Assembly (NCBI GenBank): GCA_904502025.1
Contig: CAJGDJ010000011.1
Span: forward strand, 1-60,440
Direction: 5' to 3'
DNA from: an uncultured Muribaculaceae bacterium
Lineage (GTDB): Bacteria > Bacteroidota > Bacteroidia > Bacteroidales > Muribaculaceae
DNA: 60,440 nt
Part shown: positions 42,288 to 51,181 of the stretch, one piece after another
Numbering within the stretch: the stretch's first letter is position 1
Layout of the letters: every line of letters starts with the position of its first letter
Notes under the pieces: generated by a model
Told to the model about the DNA's origin: nothing
The model's input: the letters and a program-made list of their open reading frames with translations, nothing else
Databases searched by the model: none
Position numbers and translations under genes: made by a program

Positions 42288-43952
42288 TTATGCGTTATAA
42301 AGATAGCGTTTAATTGAGCGTTTTGGGGTTTTCTCAAATTCGTTGGCGATGAGTTGAATTTTTTCAATTTGTTCGTATGGAGCAACGAGTTTGTTAAGGT
42401 CTTTACGCACTTGTTCCATAACCTCACGTAGTTGGTAGGCACCAAGCCCATTGGCGTCCATTGCTTCGTAATCGGGATAAACAAGGGCTACAAGGCGATT
42501 GTTTCGTTCAACGATAAGGCTTTCGGCAACGTAAGGCATATTATTGAGTTTCGATTCGATTTCTTCGGGGTAAATGTTTTGTCCATTTGCCGATAAAATC
42601 ATTGTTTTTGAACGTCCTTTGATAAATATAGTGCCGTCGGCTGAACGTGTACCCATATCTCCGGTATGCAACCACCCGTCTTTGTCGAGCACTAAGTCGG
42701 TTGCTTCTTGATTTTTATAATATCCTTGCATGCGATTTTCTCCTCTCACAAATATTTCACCGGGGATATTCTCGGGGTCGCTACTAAGAATTTTAGCCTC
42801 CATGATTCCGGGTAGGGTGCGACCTGATGATGTTGGGATAAATTCACGCCATGGAGTATGGCTTATAAGAGGTCCGCATTCGGTCATGCCATATCCAACA
42901 GTGAAAGGGAATTTTATTTTGTGAAGGAAATCTTCTACTTCTTTATTAAGTGGAGCTCCCCCCACGATTATTTCTTCGAAGTTGCCACCAAATGCTTCTA
43001 TGAGTTTTTTGCGTATTTGAGTGTAGATTGCGGTGTCGATTAACGGAATTGCAAGAGCCCAACGAATGGTTTGTTTTGTAATCATTGGTACAATTTGTTT
43101 GCGATAAATCTTTTCGAGAATAAGAGGAACGCAAATAATCAAGTTGGGACGAACCTCATTCATCGCTTTGATTAGAATCTTTGGAGACGGCAGTTTGCCC
43201 AATAGCGTGATGTGTGTACCTACAGCTAATGGTACGAGCATGTCAAAGGCACAGCCATAAGCATGGGCCAGTGGAAGGAATGATACGCATCGAGAGCCTC
43301 TGAAGTGAAGATTTGCATTGATGCCATATATCACATTTCCACAAAGGTTGTTATATGAAAGCATAACCCCTTTAGAAAAGCCTGTTGTGCCTGAGGTGTA
43401 ATTGATAACGGCAAGGGCATTGGAATCTACTTTTGGATACTTTATATCTTCGCGACGAAATCCATTGCGATATTTAGCGTTGAAAATGCTTGAGAGATTA
43501 CGCATTGCATTAAGCACTGAATCGTTTGACTTTTCACTCTCAGCAAGAAGTTCTCCGTCAGTAATAGAAAATGCAGCTTTTATTTTCGGTAGTTTGTCAA
43601 AGTCAATTGATTCCCAAATGCCGGAATCGGTGAATAACAGCACTGAATCGGAGTGATTTACAATGTGCTGAGCGTCTTGTGGGTTGAAATCGTTCAAAAC
43701 AGGAACAATAACAGCTCCGTATGTGATTGTTGCAAAAAATATTTGAATCCATTCGGGCGTATTTTTGCCTAAAAGAGCAATTTTATCACCTTGCTTAATC
43801 CCACATTCATTGAATAACAGATGATATCTCGCTATAGATTTGGCAAATTCACCGTATGAAATTGTTTTTTTCGTGATATAGTTGGTTAATGCTGGTAATT
43901 CCCAATTATCTTTGAAACTTTGAGAGTAAATTTCAAGTAATTTTTCTTTCAT
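42288..43952 (-). CDS. AMP-binding long-chain fatty acyl-CoA ligase
   Basis: This 554-residue protein is of the ANL superfamily and activates a carboxylate (probably a fatty acid) to acyl-AMP and then acyl-CoA. Motifs: the P-loop NYTSGTTGFSKGVML (about 190-205), VGYGMTECGPLISH, GWLHTGDMGTRSADG and the hinge IKGRSKTMILSANGQNIYPEEIE. The catalytic Lys region is in EKTPKRSIKRYLY at the C-terminus. Length is a little shorter than FadD of enterics. It stands alone on the minus strand. Confidence 0.9.
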   Translation of the reverse strand: MKEKLLEIYSQSFKDNWELPALTNYITKKTISYGEFAKSIARYHLLFNECGIKQGDKIALLGKNTPEWIQIFFATITYGAVIVPVLNDFNPQDAQHIVNHSDSVLLFTDSGIWESIDFDKLPKIKAAFSITDGELLAESEKSNDSVLNAMRNLSSIFNAKYRNGFRREDIKYPKVDSNALAVINYTSGTTGFSKGVMLSYNNLCGNVIYGINANLHFRGSRCVSFLPLAHAYGCAFDMLVPLAVGTHITLLGKLPSPKILIKAMNEVRPNLIICVPLILEKIYRKQIVPMITKQTIRWALAIPLIDTAIYTQIRKKLIEAFGGNFEEIIVGGAPLNKEVEDFLHKIKFPFTVGYGMTECGPLISHTPWREFIPTSSGRTLPGIMEAKILSSDPENIPGEIFVRGENRMQGYYKNQEATDLVLDKDGWLHTGDMGTRSADGTIFIKGRSKTMILSANGQNIYPEEIESKLNNMPYVAESLIVERNNRLVALVYPDYEAMDANGLGAYQLREVMEQVRKDLNKLVAPYEQIEKIQLIANEFEKTPKRSIKRYLYNA

Positions 43953-44059
43953 CGCAATGAATTTTATAATAAAGCTGATTTAATAAATACAAAGAAAACA
44001 AAATAAACCCAAATGTGCAACTTTTTGACCTTTTTGTTGAGGATACATTCCATAAATGG

Positions 44060-44092
44060 CAAAAGCATCTGCTTTTGTGGCAAATGCTTTTG
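44060..44092. repeat. Inverted repeat downstream of GntR gene
   Basis: CAAAAGCAT (44060-44068) and ATGCTTTTG (44084-44092) pair, with a further TGCTTTTGT between them that can compete. There is no T tract on the minus strand, so a terminator role for the ABC operon is uncertain. Confidence 0.4.
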
Positions 44093-44114
44093 TCCATAAG
44101 TAGAATTGCTGTTT

Positions 44115-44471
44115 CTATTTTCGATTGTTATAATGGATTATTATATCATCGATTGAAATTTGTAATCGATCCATTTCGTTAAACAATTCTCGGAGTATCG
44201 TTTCGTAAAATTCCTCGCGGCGAACAGTATTGACATGTGCAGTTGCATCAGGAGCTAAGAAGAATCCAAGACCACGTTTGGCATAGATAATCTCTTCGGC
44301 TTGGAGGTATTCGTAAGCTTTTAGTACAGTGTGAGTGTTAACCGACAATTCCATGGCAAGTTCTCGCACAGATGGCACTTTTCCCTCTTCAACCCACTCT
44401 TGTGCGAGTATTTTGTTGAAACAGTAGTCGATGATTTGTTGATATATGGGTTTGTTATTTTTGAAATCCAT
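44115..44471 (-). CDS. GntR family regulator (YtrA type)
   Basis: This 118-residue protein has an N-terminal winged helix (about 8-75): PIYQQIIDYCFNKILAQEWVEEG, KVPSVRELAMELSVNTHTVLKAYEYL. Only a short C-terminal helical tail follows, which is the YtrA subtype that usually controls ABC exporters. It is the last gene of the operon rather than the first, 14 nt after the second permease. It probably autoregulates the cluster. Confidence 0.92.
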   Translation of the reverse strand: MDFKNNKPIYQQIIDYCFNKILAQEWVEEGKVPSVRELAMELSVNTHTVLKAYEYLQAEEIIYAKRGLGFFLAPDATAHVNTVRREEFYETILRELFNEMDRLQISIDDIIIHYNNRK

Positions 44472-44485
44472 AAATAAAATACTTT

Positions 44486-45253
44486 TTAGAATTCGCGACG
44501 TTTAATGGTTCGAGCGGTGAAATATGTCATAATAACACTGTAAATAGAGGTTAAAATGATTGAGGTAGTGATAATGTAGTTTATAGATGGCGTTACTAAT
44601 TTGATAGTTCGTGCGTTGATGTAGCCATCTATAAATCCACTAACACCGTCAGTTCCAAACAATGGTACAATGATAATAGTAAAAATAATTGCCATGAAAA
44701 CTTTATTCTTCTTAAAATATATCATTGAAAAAAGAGTAGATATAACCATTCCATACCATATTGAAATTTGATGGATAATATTTATGCCTACAAATTGTTG
44801 AGAATTGAACACATTTGCTATTTCGGCATTAATAAACTCGCGATAATTAGGGAATAGACACATTGCGAATACCCCTGAAAGAAATGCACAAATTACGATT
44901 AATGGAATTATAATAAATGAATATGAGAAGTAATACGCAATTTTTTCATTCCCAGATATTGGCAAAGATGCTTCTGTGAAATCGTATTTTTTGACAGAGA
45001 ATACCATAGGGCACCAATATACTGAATAGATAAGAGCTGTGTACCCCCCAGCCATAAGTATGAGGGGATAATATGTGTTTTGTTGAGCGAGAAAAATTGA
45101 ACTGATAGAGATAACAAATGCTGCAATGGCATAGATTATCATTTGATGTTTTGTAACTGGTAGATAAAAATTAGATAAGATTTTTACTCGCTTCCATGAA
45201 AAACTATTGCTCATGGGGGTGTTAATTGTATTAATATTAGTACTCTTTCCCAT
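44486..45253 (-). CDS. ABC-2-like membrane protein (second paralogue)
   Basis: This 255-residue inner-membrane protein has six predicted hydrophobic segments and the same plan as the next gene: FSWKRVKILSNFYLPVTKHQMI at the start, SGNEKIAYYFSYSFIIIPLIVI in the middle and TYFTARTIKRREF at the end. It has no named family that I can give with certainty. By position it is a permease of the ABC transporter encoded upstream. It is a tandem paralogue of the 45276 gene. Confidence 0.78.
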   Translation of the reverse strand: MGKSTNINTINTPMSNSFSWKRVKILSNFYLPVTKHQMIIYAIAAFVISISSIFLAQQNTYYPLILMAGGYTALIYSVYWCPMVFSVKKYDFTEASLPISGNEKIAYYFSYSFIIIPLIVICAFLSGVFAMCLFPNYREFINAEIANVFNSQQFVGINIIHQISIWYGMVISTLFSMIYFKKNKVFMAIIFTIIIVPLFGTDGVSGFIDGYINARTIKLVTPSINYIITTSIILTSIYSVIMTYFTARTIKRREF

Positions 45254-45275
45254 AACCTAAAATTTTTGCAGATGG

Positions 45276-46064
45276 TTATACTTGACGATATTTAATAGTT
45301 CGTACTGTAAAGTAGGTCATTGCTATATTAAATATCATTGTGAGTATAATGGAGAATATTAAGGCACTATCCATTGATAAAGGAGTGGAATTGGTGCTAT
45401 TAAGTTCGTCAAATCCAATAATAAAACCGGTAATGCCACCGATAATACCTGTAACCATAGATACTGCAAATGTGAGAATGATAGCCATCAATGCCTTATT
45501 TTTCTTGAAATATACAACGGCAAATAATGAGGTAATAACCATCTCATACCATGTTGCAAGCACTGATATTATATATGTAGTTCCAAACGATTTAGCATTA
45601 AAAGCATCTAATACTTCCGCAGGAAGTTCAACATTGAAAATTTTATCAATGAGTTCGCGAGAATCGGGGAATAGATATGTTACTAAACCACCTAAAATGG
45701 TGGCACCGATTACGATTAATGGAATGATGATAAATGAGTAAGAGAAATAGAATGCTACTTTTTCATTTCCCGATACAGGAAGGATTGTTTCGGTTATGTG
45801 AAAGTTGCGTCGTGAAAAGATTATTGGATTCCAATATAACGCATAAATAATAGCAGTAAATGCTAATACAACAAGAATTATAAATAATGGGTTTAGTGTT
45901 GTTAGCAAAATAGAGGCAGCTGATACTACAAACGCAGCAATGGCGTATGCTATCATCTGATTTTTTATAGTTGGGAAATAGAATGAATATAACATTTTTA
46001 CTCTATTCCATGAGAATCCATCATTTAGGATAGGATTATCTATTGTTTTTGTTAATTCGGTCAT
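45276..46064 (-). CDS. ABC-2-like membrane protein (first paralogue)
   Basis: This 262-residue membrane protein has six hydrophobic segments. It shares with its neighbour FSWNRVKMLYSFYFPTIKNQMIAYAIAAF-like openings (compare NQMIAYAIAAFVVS with HQMIIYAIAAFVIS), SGNEKVAFYFSYSFIIIPLIVI and TYFTVRTIKYRQV. Two similar permeases beside one ATPase suggest a heterodimeric transporter. Substrate unknown. It begins 23 nt after the ATPase gene. Confidence 0.78.
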   Translation of the reverse strand: MTELTKTIDNPILNDGFSWNRVKMLYSFYFPTIKNQMIAYAIAAFVVSAASILLTTLNPLFIILVVLAFTAIIYALYWNPIIFSRRNFHITETILPVSGNEKVAFYFSYSFIIIPLIVIGATILGGLVTYLFPDSRELIDKIFNVELPAEVLDAFNAKSFGTTYIISVLATWYEMVITSLFAVVYFKKNKALMAIILTFAVSMVTGIIGGITGFIIGFDELNSTNSTPLSMDSALIFSIILTMIFNIAMTYFTVRTIKYRQV

Positions 46065-46087
46065 AAGTCAATATTTTATAGAGGTGA

Positions 46088-46915
46088 TTATTTTAGTGCA
46101 TCTAAAACGTTTTGAGCGGCATTGCTCATCAATGCACTATAAATAAGAGCGAAATTAATTTCGGTTTCATCGCCGTTGATGTTTTTTTCAATCGAGCGGA
46201 ACCCATTCATGTCTTGTTCCATATATAGAGCATTGGGGTTGGGTGAAGTGGAAGCAACAAATGATAATTTGTTTCCTATTTCTTCGGTACTCATTGATAG
46301 AAGCAGATTGCCTCTACGCAACATCATCACACTTTCAAAAAGGTTTTTCAAATCCCATACGGTGTGTGTCGAAACGATAACCGTTTGGTCTTCGCGTAGG
46401 CTGCCCACCATGATTTTTAGCAGTTCTTTTTTTGCGTTGATGTCAAGACCGTTTGTGGGCTCATCAAGGAGCAAAACTTTTGTGCCAAGAGCCATTACGT
46501 AGGCGAGATTTGCTTTCTTTCGATTCCCTAAAGATAGTGAACTAAAAGACTCGTTGCCGGAGAGATTGAATATTTCGAGATTTTGGCGAAAATGATCTTC
46601 GCTAAATGTAGGGTAGAAAGGTGAATGTAATTTGGCAAAATCGTTGATACATTTAGCGGGAAAAGTGATGTCTTCTGGCATGAAAAATACTTTGCTCAAA
46701 TCGCTTGGCTGGCGTTTTGATATGTCATTGCCATCAATTTCGCATCTCCCTTCTTTGGCAAATAATAGCCCGGCGATTACGTGTAACAAAGTAGTTTTTC
46801 CGGCTCCGTTTTCGCCAAGGAGTAAATGCACTCCGGCACCTAATTGAGCATTTATATTGTCAAGAGCTTTATAGCCTTTGTAATAATTGTATGATAGATT
46901 TTCAATGTTAATCAT
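46088..46915 (-). CDS. ABC transporter ATP-binding protein
   Basis: This 275-residue ATPase has Walker A LGENGAGKTTLL (about residues 33-44), a modified signature LSLGNRKKANLAYVMALG in place of LSGGQ, Walker B KVLLLDEPTNGLD and the switch His in VSTHTVWDL. It resembles ATPases of YtrB-like and other ABC-2 exporters. It is second in the TraB-ATPase-permease-permease-GntR order, 28 nt after the TraB/GumN gene. Confidence 0.92.
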   Translation of the reverse strand: MINIENLSYNYYKGYKALDNINAQLGAGVHLLLGENGAGKTTLLHVIAGLLFAKEGRCEIDGNDISKRQPSDLSKVFFMPEDITFPAKCINDFAKLHSPFYPTFSEDHFRQNLEIFNLSGNESFSSLSLGNRKKANLAYVMALGTKVLLLDEPTNGLDINAKKELLKIMVGSLREDQTVIVSTHTVWDLKNLFESVMMLRRGNLLLSMSTEEIGNKLSFVASTSPNPNALYMEQDMNGFRSIEKNINGDETEINFALIYSALMSNAAQNVLDALK

Positions 46916-46943
46916 AATGAACGATATTTTAGTTGGTTTGTGA

Positions 46944-47822
46944 TTATTTTACTGGAGTAATGGTGTACCCGGCTTGACAAAGAAGATTAAGTAACCCTTT
47001 TTCACCGGGAAGATGACCGGCACCTACACATACCATTACCGATTTGGTTGGCAGGATTGATTGTAATTGTTTAACCCAATTTTCATTTCGGTCTATAACC
47101 ATTTCTTTTTCTTCTTCAGAGTCCATTCCCATTTCGGGATTACACATTAATTCATAAAGTTTTTCGATTTCTTGATTCATATATGCTTGATATAATTCAA
47201 CACTGTATGATGCAAGTTCTGATTCTTTGCGAATTGTCTCAAGAAGATCTTGTGCTTGTTCTGAAATTGATTTGCCAAATAATAAGTTTAATTGAAAATC
47301 AATTGTTTCAAAACCGTTTACTTCTTTTCCTGCTTGTAAACCTATTGCTTGCACCTGGGTGTCGAGCTGTTGCATGGGGTTGAATCCCGGAATAGCCTGC
47401 ATGTTCATGAGCAATGCAAGTTGTTGAGTAACTATTGCGGGTTTCATTGGTTCTAACATATTTAATGAAGCTTGTCCTCCTGAATACTTTTTTATGACAT
47501 TGTCAATAGAGTCATATTGTTCTTTGATAAAGATCTTTGAGATGGTACTATCGTTAGGTGCCATTGCTATAGATAGCGTTTTTTGTTGGGTCGCAGGTGA
47601 GGACATTTCGCTCTGCTCGATTTCGCCATAAACAGCGTCAACATTGGTTATGGCTGAGTTGAACCCTTCGATTGAATCAAGAATTGAAATCGGGGCAAGG
47701 TGATGAGTTCCCATGATGTATGAATCACCTTTGGCTCCATTGCCACTCACTTTGTAAAGAATTTGAGCATTACTGCCAATAGCAGCAAAAAGCATCATAA
47801 ATGAAATTATTAACTCTTTCAT
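46944..47822 (-). CDS. TraB/GumN family protein
   Basis: This 292-residue exported protein has a signal peptide (1-19, SNAQ) and TraB/GumN (formerly DUF2454) motifs: YIMGTHHLAPISIL near residues 35-48, NAVYGEIE-like VDAVYGEIEQSE, and the C-terminal VCVGAGHLPGEKGLLNLLCQAGY. This family has a Tiki-like protease fold with His/Glu metal residues in GTHH and GEIE. A protease activity is suggested for relatives, not shown here. It leads the ABC operon. Confidence 0.9.
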   Translation of the reverse strand: MKELIISFMMLFAAIGSNAQILYKVSGNGAKGDSYIMGTHHLAPISILDSIEGFNSAITNVDAVYGEIEQSEMSSPATQQKTLSIAMAPNDSTISKIFIKEQYDSIDNVIKKYSGGQASLNMLEPMKPAIVTQQLALLMNMQAIPGFNPMQQLDTQVQAIGLQAGKEVNGFETIDFQLNLLFGKSISEQAQDLLETIRKESELASYSVELYQAYMNQEIEKLYELMCNPEMGMDSEEEKEMVIDRNENWVKQLQSILPTKSVMVCVGAGHLPGEKGLLNLLCQAGYTITPVK

Positions 47823-47894
47823 GTCGATTGAAAATTTATGTTGTTATATAAAATTAAAACTATTGTTTGGGCGTGTTAGTAATCTACAACACTG

Positions 47895-47927
47895 CAAAGG
47901 TAAAGCGCTTTTGCTCAAACTTCCAAA
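47895..47927 (-). promoter_or_regulatory. Full promoter TTTG-N21-TACCTTTG
   Basis: On the minus strand TTTG (47924-47927) and TACCTTTG (47895-47902) are 21 nt apart, 73 nt upstream of the TraB/GumN start. This is the likely operon promoter. Confidence 0.65.
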
Positions 47928-48070
47928 TTTTTTTGAGAAAAAATGCAATTATTTTTCAAAAAATATTTTTCAGTATGTGAACTTACTGAGAAAAATTTGT
48001 GTTCTATTATTAAAAAATCAACTTAATATATTGAAAAAGTGTATATTATTAATATGTAAGAATCTATTTT

Positions 48071-48592
48071 ATGGAAAGAGTTTATTTTAAGGGGAAAGAG
48101 TGCCACACAATGGGTAGATTTCCTGTATTAGGAGATAAAGCAAGATGTTTTACTTTGACATCATCAACTTTTCAAGATGTAGAATTGAATGATTATAGAG
48201 GTAAGTGTGTTGTATTGAATATATTTCCGAGCCTTGATACCGGTGTTTGTGCCATGACTGTACGACATTTTAATGAAATGGCATCGTTACTTGATGATGT
48301 TGAGGTATTATGTGTGTCAATGGATTTGCCATTTGCAGCATCGCGGTTTTGTGCTGCAGAGGGTATTGACAACGTTGAGGTCGTTTCGGCATTTCGTTCT
48401 CCGACATTTGGACGCAAATATGGTGTAGAGTTAATTGATGGAATGCTTGCAGGGTTGTTTGCTCGTGCTGTTGTCGTAATAGATGGTCACGGACGTGTTG
48501 TTTATTCACAACTTGTGGAGGAAATAACAACCGAGCCCGATTATGATAAATGTTATGAAGCGATAAAAATGCTTGATCGCTATGGATTATAA
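48071..48592 (+). CDS. tpx: Thiol peroxidase (Tpx)
   Basis: This 173-residue atypical two-Cys peroxiredoxin reduces hydroperoxides with thioredoxin. The peroxidatic Cys lies in NIFPSLDTGVC (Cys 60) and the resolving Cys in DLPFAASRFC (Cys 94). LFARAVVVIDGHGRVVYSQLVEEITTEPDY is the family C-terminal block. Extra cysteines at 11, 26 and 46 are unusual. Its last 13 bases overlap the convergent TPR gene. Confidence 0.95.
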   Translation: MERVYFKGKECHTMGRFPVLGDKARCFTLTSSTFQDVELNDYRGKCVVLNIFPSLDTGVCAMTVRHFNEMASLLDDVEVLCVSMDLPFAASRFCAAEGIDNVEVVSAFRSPTFGRKYGVELIDGMLAGLFARAVVVIDGHGRVVYSQLVEEITTEPDYDKCYEAIKMLDRYGL

Positions 48593-48852
48593 AGGTCGGG
48601 GTTAAAAAACGAAATCACATCACGAGCATTATCGAGGGCAATGTGTGCCGGACTTTGGGGGTTAATAGCCACAGCATGCTCATAATCGGTAATTGCTTGT
48701 GATTTGTTGCCGAGACGCCAATGAAGTTTGCCACGAGAGAAAAACAATTTATCATCGTTTTCAGTCGTTTCTATTTCGTTATTTAATAATAAAATGGCTT
48801 CTTCAAGCCTATTTTCGTTAATTAACTCTTCAATTTTTTGTAAAACGCTCAT
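48580..48852 (-). CDS. Small tetratricopeptide-repeat protein
   Basis: This 90-residue protein consists of about two TPR units: INENRLEEAILLLNNEIETT and LFFSRGKLHWRLGNKSQAITDYEHAVAINPQS. It is a cytosolic protein-protein interaction scaffold with unknown partner. Its 3' end overlaps the tpx end by 13 bases and its promoter faces that of the histidine phosphatase gene. Confidence 0.88.
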   Translation of the reverse strand: MSVLQKIEELINENRLEEAILLLNNEIETTENDDKLFFSRGKLHWRLGNKSQAITDYEHAVAINPQSPAHIALDNARDVISFFNPDLYNP

Positions 48853-48867
48853 ATTTTAGTATTTTTG
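48837..48867 (+). promoter_or_regulatory. Full promoter TTTG-N19-TATTTTTG
   Basis: TTTG (48837-48840, inside the TPR gene) and TATTTTTG (48860-48867) have 19 nt spacing. It lies 27 nt before ATG 48895 of the histidine phosphatase and rules out the in-frame TTG at 48865. Confidence 0.75.
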
Positions 48868-48871
48868 GCTT

Positions 48872-48879
48872 CAAATATA
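48872..48879 (-). promoter_or_regulatory. -7 box TATATTTG for the TPR gene
   Basis: This exact minus-strand box lies 19 nt upstream of the TPR start. It is four bases from the plus-strand -7 box of the phosphatase and points the opposite way, so the two promoters face and overlap each other. Confidence 0.6.
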
Positions 48880-48894
48880 AAACAAATAGTTGAT

Positions 48895-50163
48895 ATGCGA
48901 AGCTTTTTTTCTGTTTCTTTATCGTTATTGATTGCAATAACATCATTTGCAGCCGACCCTACTGCAACAAATTTTTCGGCATCGGATTGCCAAGGTAGCT
49001 TAAAACCATATACAGTTCCTGCAAAAGAATATTCTTATCCCGATTCTCTTGTTCCGGTATTTATTAATCATGTGGGACGTCATGGAAGTCGTTTTCCGGC
49101 ATCGTCAACTCATTGCAAGGCTCTTTGTGAAGCATTGGAGGCGGCTAAAACGCAAGGTACCATCACAGCTCGAGGTAAGGAGTTGCTTGCGTTGGTGCAA
49201 TCGGCAGTTGAAGCCGCCGATGGTCAATGGGGGGCACTTGATAATCTTGGCGTTGAAGAGCAACGAGGCATAGCCGCTCGCATGTATAGCCGTTATCCTG
49301 CATTATTCAAAGATAAACGAGTTGATGCTATATCATCATATTCACCACGTTGCGTGATGAGTATGTATTCATTTACACACCAACTCACTCGTATGAACAA
49401 CACGATTGAGTTAACCACAGCATCGGGCAGAGGAAAATCAGCCTTTATGCGTCCATTTGATGTTGAAATGTCGTACAAAGATTTTATCGATCTTGGTCAA
49501 TGGAAAGAACCATATCAACAACATATTGATAGAGTTGTGCCTATATCGGCATTAGAACGAGTGCTTGGTAAAGATTATAATTATGGCGAAACTAATCCCA
49601 AAGATTTGGCGATAGTAGAATATTATGTGATTGCCGGAATGAGTGCAATGCAAATGGAATGTGATGCTTCACGATATTTTACCAATGAAGAATATAACGC
49701 GTTATGGTCGTGCTTCAACTTGCGTCAGTACTTGCAACGCACCTCTACTACGCTTTCATCGGTTCCTGCCGATATTGCTTCTCCACTGCTTTGTGATATT
49801 ATCGAATCAACCGACTCGGTTGTGGCTCGTAAGGGGAACACTATTGTGTCGGCTAAATTGCGTTTTGGTCATGCCGAAACACTTATGCCATTACTTTCTT
49901 TAATGCGATTAAAAGGTTGCTTCTACAAGACAAACTATTTTGATACAGTGGCAAAAAATTGGCAGGACTTTAATGTAGTGCCAATGTCGGCAAATATTCA
50001 ATTTATACTATTCAAAAACAGTAAGGGGGAATTCTTCCTACGCATCGACCGCAACGAAGAACCAATCGCATTCCTTCCCGGTAGTACCGAAATATATATT
50101 CCATGGGAAAAAGCACGCCAATACCTCAGCAACTGCGTGCCGTTGTATTATCAAACTTGGTAG
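48895..50163 (+). CDS. Histidine acid phosphatase (MINPP-like phytase)
   Basis: This 422-residue exported enzyme has a signal peptide (1-20) and the histidine phosphatase motif INHVGRHGSRFPAS (RHG at 62-64), with the proton-donor block RFGHAETLMPLLSLM (HAE near residue 325). The HAE rather than HD motif is typical of multiple inositol polyphosphate phosphatases, known as periplasmic phytases in gut Bacteroides. Phytate as substrate is inference. The start is set at ATG 48895 by the promoter. Confidence 0.88.
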   Translation: MRSFFSVSLSLLIAITSFAADPTATNFSASDCQGSLKPYTVPAKEYSYPDSLVPVFINHVGRHGSRFPASSTHCKALCEALEAAKTQGTITARGKELLALVQSAVEAADGQWGALDNLGVEEQRGIAARMYSRYPALFKDKRVDAISSYSPRCVMSMYSFTHQLTRMNNTIELTTASGRGKSAFMRPFDVEMSYKDFIDLGQWKEPYQQHIDRVVPISALERVLGKDYNYGETNPKDLAIVEYYVIAGMSAMQMECDASRYFTNEEYNALWSCFNLRQYLQRTSTTLSSVPADIASPLLCDIIESTDSVVARKGNTIVSAKLRFGHAETLMPLLSLMRLKGCFYKTNYFDTVAKNWQDFNVVPMSANIQFILFKNSKGEFFLRIDRNEEPIAFLPGSTEIYIPWEKARQYLSNCVPLYYQTW

Positions 50164-50176
50164 TTCGGAAAATATA

Positions 50177-51181
50177 CTATTTCAATTCACTCCATTTTTT
50201 GCGGCCACGGAGGTAAAAGTCAAGTAGGATATTGCGGTGGCAATCGGGGCGTGTGAGAAGCAAATCTACATTAGGGTGAGAGGTGTAGGCTTTGCACATT
50301 TTACGGAAATCGATGTGAGCTTTGAGAATGGCGTTAGCGTTCTTTATGTCGAAAGTTGCCATAAATTTTGCCCATGCTATGGTGTCGAGCAATCGTCGCA
50401 CAAAGAGTTTTTTGCCACGAGTAGAGTCGGGCAAGTTTTTGTGCAACATTAATAGGTTGTTGCGGAAGTTGAGGTAGGTTTTGCGAGGATTTGATGCAGG
50501 CAAACTACCTCCTCCGAGATGATATACCATTGATTGTGGCACGGCAACGATGTCGTTTCCAGTGAGTAATATACGCCAACAGAGGTCTATCTCTTCCATG
50601 TGAGCAAAGAATGTACTATCGAGTCCACCTACTTTGAGATATAATTCGGAACGCACCATCAATGCAGCTCCTGTAGCCCAAAAAATGGGGATTACTTCGT
50701 CGTATTGTCCTTTGTCCTCTTCAATGCTGTCAAAGATGCGTCCTCGACAATAGGGGTAACCATTGCAATCGATAAATCCTCCTGCAGCACCGGCATATTC
50801 AAAGTGAGATTTATTGGTGTAGGCCCTGATTTTAGGTTGGCATGCTCCCACATTGGGATTAGCTTCCATATAGTCAAATAGTGGATTTACCCAACCCTGG
50901 GTAGTGGCAACATCGCTATTGAGGAGGATAGTATAAGGGTAATTTGTTTCTTTTATTGCACGATTATACCCCTCGGCAAAACCATAGTTTTCGGTAAATT
51001 CAAGCACCTTAACTTGAGGGAACTCGTTGCGTAATAGCTCTACCGACGAGTCGGTGCTGCCATTGTCGGCAACAATTACATCGGCAATTGTGGGGTCGGT
51101 TGTAGCGATTACGCTTGGAAGAAATTCGCGTAGAAGTTTCTCTCCGTTCCAGTTGAGGATAATAACGGCTACTTTGTTCAT
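50177..51181 (-). CDS. Family 2 glycosyltransferase
   Basis: This 334-residue GT-A enzyme has VIILNWNGEKLL at the N-terminus, VADNGSTDSSVELL, the metal-binding LLNSDVAT (DxD variant), and GGLDSTFFAHMEEIDLCWR with the catalytic acid region. This is the rhamnosyltransferase-like WcaE/RfbF group; the sugar is not readable. There is no long membrane domain. Its start overlaps the mtaB stop by 4 nt, so it is last in a coupled operon. Confidence 0.92.
   Translation of the reverse strand: MNKVAVIILNWNGEKLLREFLPSVIATTDPTIADVIVADNGSTDSSVELLRNEFPQVKVLEFTENYGFAEGYNRAIKETNYPYTILLNSDVATTQGWVNPLFDYMEANPNVGACQPKIRAYTNKSHFEYAGAAGGFIDCNGYPYCRGRIFDSIEEDKGQYDEVIPIFWATGAALMVRSELYLKVGGLDSTFFAHMEEIDLCWRILLTGNDIVAVPQSMVYHLGGGSLPASNPRKTYLNFRNNLLMLHKNLPDSTRGKKLFVRRLLDTIAWAKFMATFDIKNANAILKAHIDFRKMCKAYTSHPNVDLLLTRPDCHRNILLDFYLRGRKKWSELK

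Noticed and set aside
44060..44092. Hairpin considered as a firm terminator of the ABC operon
   Set aside because: No T tract follows on the minus strand, so it is listed only as an inverted repeat.
47821..48090. Open frame on the plus strand between TraB/GumN and tpx
   Set aside because: It is AT-driven low-complexity sequence (Leu/Lys/Asn/Phe-rich), overlaps the minus-strand operon promoter and the tpx start, and has no family likeness.
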